Origin: Candidatus Cloacimonetes bacterium 4572_55
Lineage (GTDB): Bacteria > 4572-55
Assembly: GCA_002084765.1 (NCBI GenBank)
Contig: NBMB01000106.1
Coordinates: 1 to 6,373 of the forward strand
Direction: 5' to 3'
Length of the DNA: 6,373 nt
Each line of letters starts with the position of its first letter. The first letter of the stretch is position 1. The translations under genes and the position numbers were made by a program. This document shows, piece after piece, positions 5,495-6,373 of this stretch. Below the pieces are notes generated by a model, which worked only from the letters and a program-made list of their open reading frames with translations, searched no databases and was not told the origin of the DNA.

Positions 5495-6373
5495 TAGACT
5501 GGTTGCCTCTGCTCAGAGTTTTGTTTACCCCACCTAACAAGATTTACTCTGTGACTTTCTGCTGTATTGCCAGATATGGATTTGATTTTGACATCCAGAG
5601 GTGCGCCATCTATTTCAAGTGTGATGTTGATATCCGTGGAACCCTGCTGAGTTGAACCACCATTGACCCATTTAACCGGAATATTCACGCCGTCTTTCAT
5701 CGGGATTATGGCTTCAGGATAACCGGCTTCACCAACAAGGCCATATGTAGGGGAATTGATGATCCCACCTTCCGCCCAGTAAGATGGCATTCCGTGTTTA
5801 GTCCATGCACCTGCCCACGTAGATGGGTTAGTCGGAGTACTACCATGAGCGTTTACTGCAGCGCCAAGATCATAGGCGTTGTTTTTACCCCACATGCTCC
5901 CTATTGCTTGCATTGTCCTTAAAATACTCTGTGCATCAGGGTCGCCGGCAGCCATCATCCATGCAGACAAGGTTGATTTATACACATAATCTGCGACATT
6001 CGCCAAGTCCATGTTGCCTTCCTCGACCATAGTATAGACCAGAGTTACAGTCATGGTCCTGCGAAGGTCTGCATCGACAATGCCCATTTGTGTCAACCAA
6101 TAATCAATATGATCGATCGGAACAGTGCCGCCCATCAACTCGGCAATAAAGGAAATGGTAGCATCAGCAGTCCATGACCCGGCTTGATCTTTGACCCATC
6201 CAATCGCGGCCAGGATTTGATTGATATTTTCAAACTCCCAATTTGCAGCAACATTTTTCAAAAAAGAGACTGTCGCATCTGTATTCCATCCACCGCTTTG
6301 GTTCGCTATCCATCCAGCGGCAGCGGCCAGGTCATTGGTATCAGTGAATAATGTCATCGGTAGGTTGCCAACA
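5494..6373 (-). CDS. Tail tape measure protein, C-terminal part (5' end outside window)
   Basis: This is the C-terminal end of a phage tail length-determining (tape measure) protein, which fills the tail tube and sets its length. The frame is open to the right edge with no stop, so the Met at 6357 (no Shine-Dalgarno upstream) is probably internal; residues below are counted from it. Residues about 194-220 (YWAEGGI, then GLVGEAGYPEAIIPM) form the Gly/Pro-rich motif typical of tape measure C-termini. Residues 10-34 and 48-72 are two copies of a GW(I/V)..Q.G.W..DAT(I/V)SF repeat with a 38-residue period. The last 60 residues contain a beta-rich stretch (DINITLEIDGAPLDVKI), also common at these ends. 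The stop overlaps the next start (TAATG). Family assignment is firm. No lysozyme or peptidase domain is seen in this part, but most of the protein is missing. Confidence 0.9.
   Translation of the reverse strand, partial: VGNLPMTLFTDTNDLAAAAGWIANQSGGWNTDATVSFLKNVAANWEFENINQILAAIGWVKDQAGSWTADATISFIAELMGGTVPIDHIDYWLTQMGIVDADLRRTMTVTLVYTMVEEGNMDLANVADYVYKSTLSAWMMAAGDPDAQSILRTMQAIGSMWGKNNAYDLGAAVNAHGSTPTNPSTWAGAWTKHGMPSYWAEGGIINSPTYGLVGEAGYPEAIIPMKDGVNIPVKWVNGGSTQQGSTDINITLEIDGAPLDVKIKSISGNTAESHRVNLVRWGKQNSEQRQPV
6142..6330 (-). repeat. Two tandem 38-residue repeats in the tape measure protein
   Basis: Two protein repeats are visible in the coding sequence: GWIANQSGGWNTDATVSFL and GWVKDQAGSWTADATISFI, 38 residues apart. 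The pairs of Trp, the DAT and the SF align exactly. A third, much weaker copy may follow around residues 87-105 (MGIVDADL). The similarity is at protein level; the DNA has diverged. Confidence 0.75.

Noticed and set aside
1-6373. Promoters, terminators, tRNAs, attachment sites or insertion sequences
   Set aside because: Nothing supportable was found: coding sequence is continuous and no stem-loop with a T-run, tRNA-like fold or terminal inverted repeat stood out on reading.

Overview
The window is a stretch of tail genes from a tailed bacteriophage or a prophage. All genes read on the minus strand, so transcription runs from the right edge (6373) to the left edge (1). The anchor is the right-hand gene, whose C-terminal end carries the Gly-rich 'AEGGI...GLVGEAGYPEAIIPM' signature of tail tape measure proteins. 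It is followed, in the usual order, by a tail hub-like protein and then by fibre and adhesion genes. No sheath, tube, capsid, packaging, integrase or lysis gene is visible. A siphovirus-like tail is therefore plausible but not proven, and phage cannot be told from prophage. The host is not identifiable from these genes; a Gram-negative host is only a guess from the Sec-type signal peptide and strong Shine-Dalgarno sites.

Layout in order of transcription: (1) tape measure C-terminus, 6373-5494, cut by the window edge; (2) tail hub-like protein, 5494-3920, with a small FCCH-like beta domain inserted; (3) a 99-residue protein, 3923-3624; (4) a long repeat-containing tail fibre starting at 3624, whose frame is broken at a C5-T6 tract (2429-2419) and which continues in the +1 frame to 1809; (5) a 56-residue coiled-coil protein, 1807-1637; (6) a 118-residue paralogue of the 99-residue protein, 1635-1279; (7) a 238-residue protein with a discoidin-like N-terminus, 1282-566; (8) a fibre-like protein with an N-terminal signal peptide and 'NVGIGT.SP' repeats, 566-1, cut by the window edge.

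The genes are packed without gaps. Every junction is a TAATG or ATGA overlap or a single-base gap (TAA-G-ATG), so there is no intergenic promoter or terminator, and translation is probably coupled along one polycistronic message. Against that background the fibre break at 2419-2430 stands out: it is the only boundary with a long out-of-frame overlap and no ribosome binding site.

The most interesting points are the split fibre (indel or +1/-2 recoding), the pair of paralogous small genes that each open an adhesion module, and the export signal on a fibre-like protein encoded inside a tail operon.
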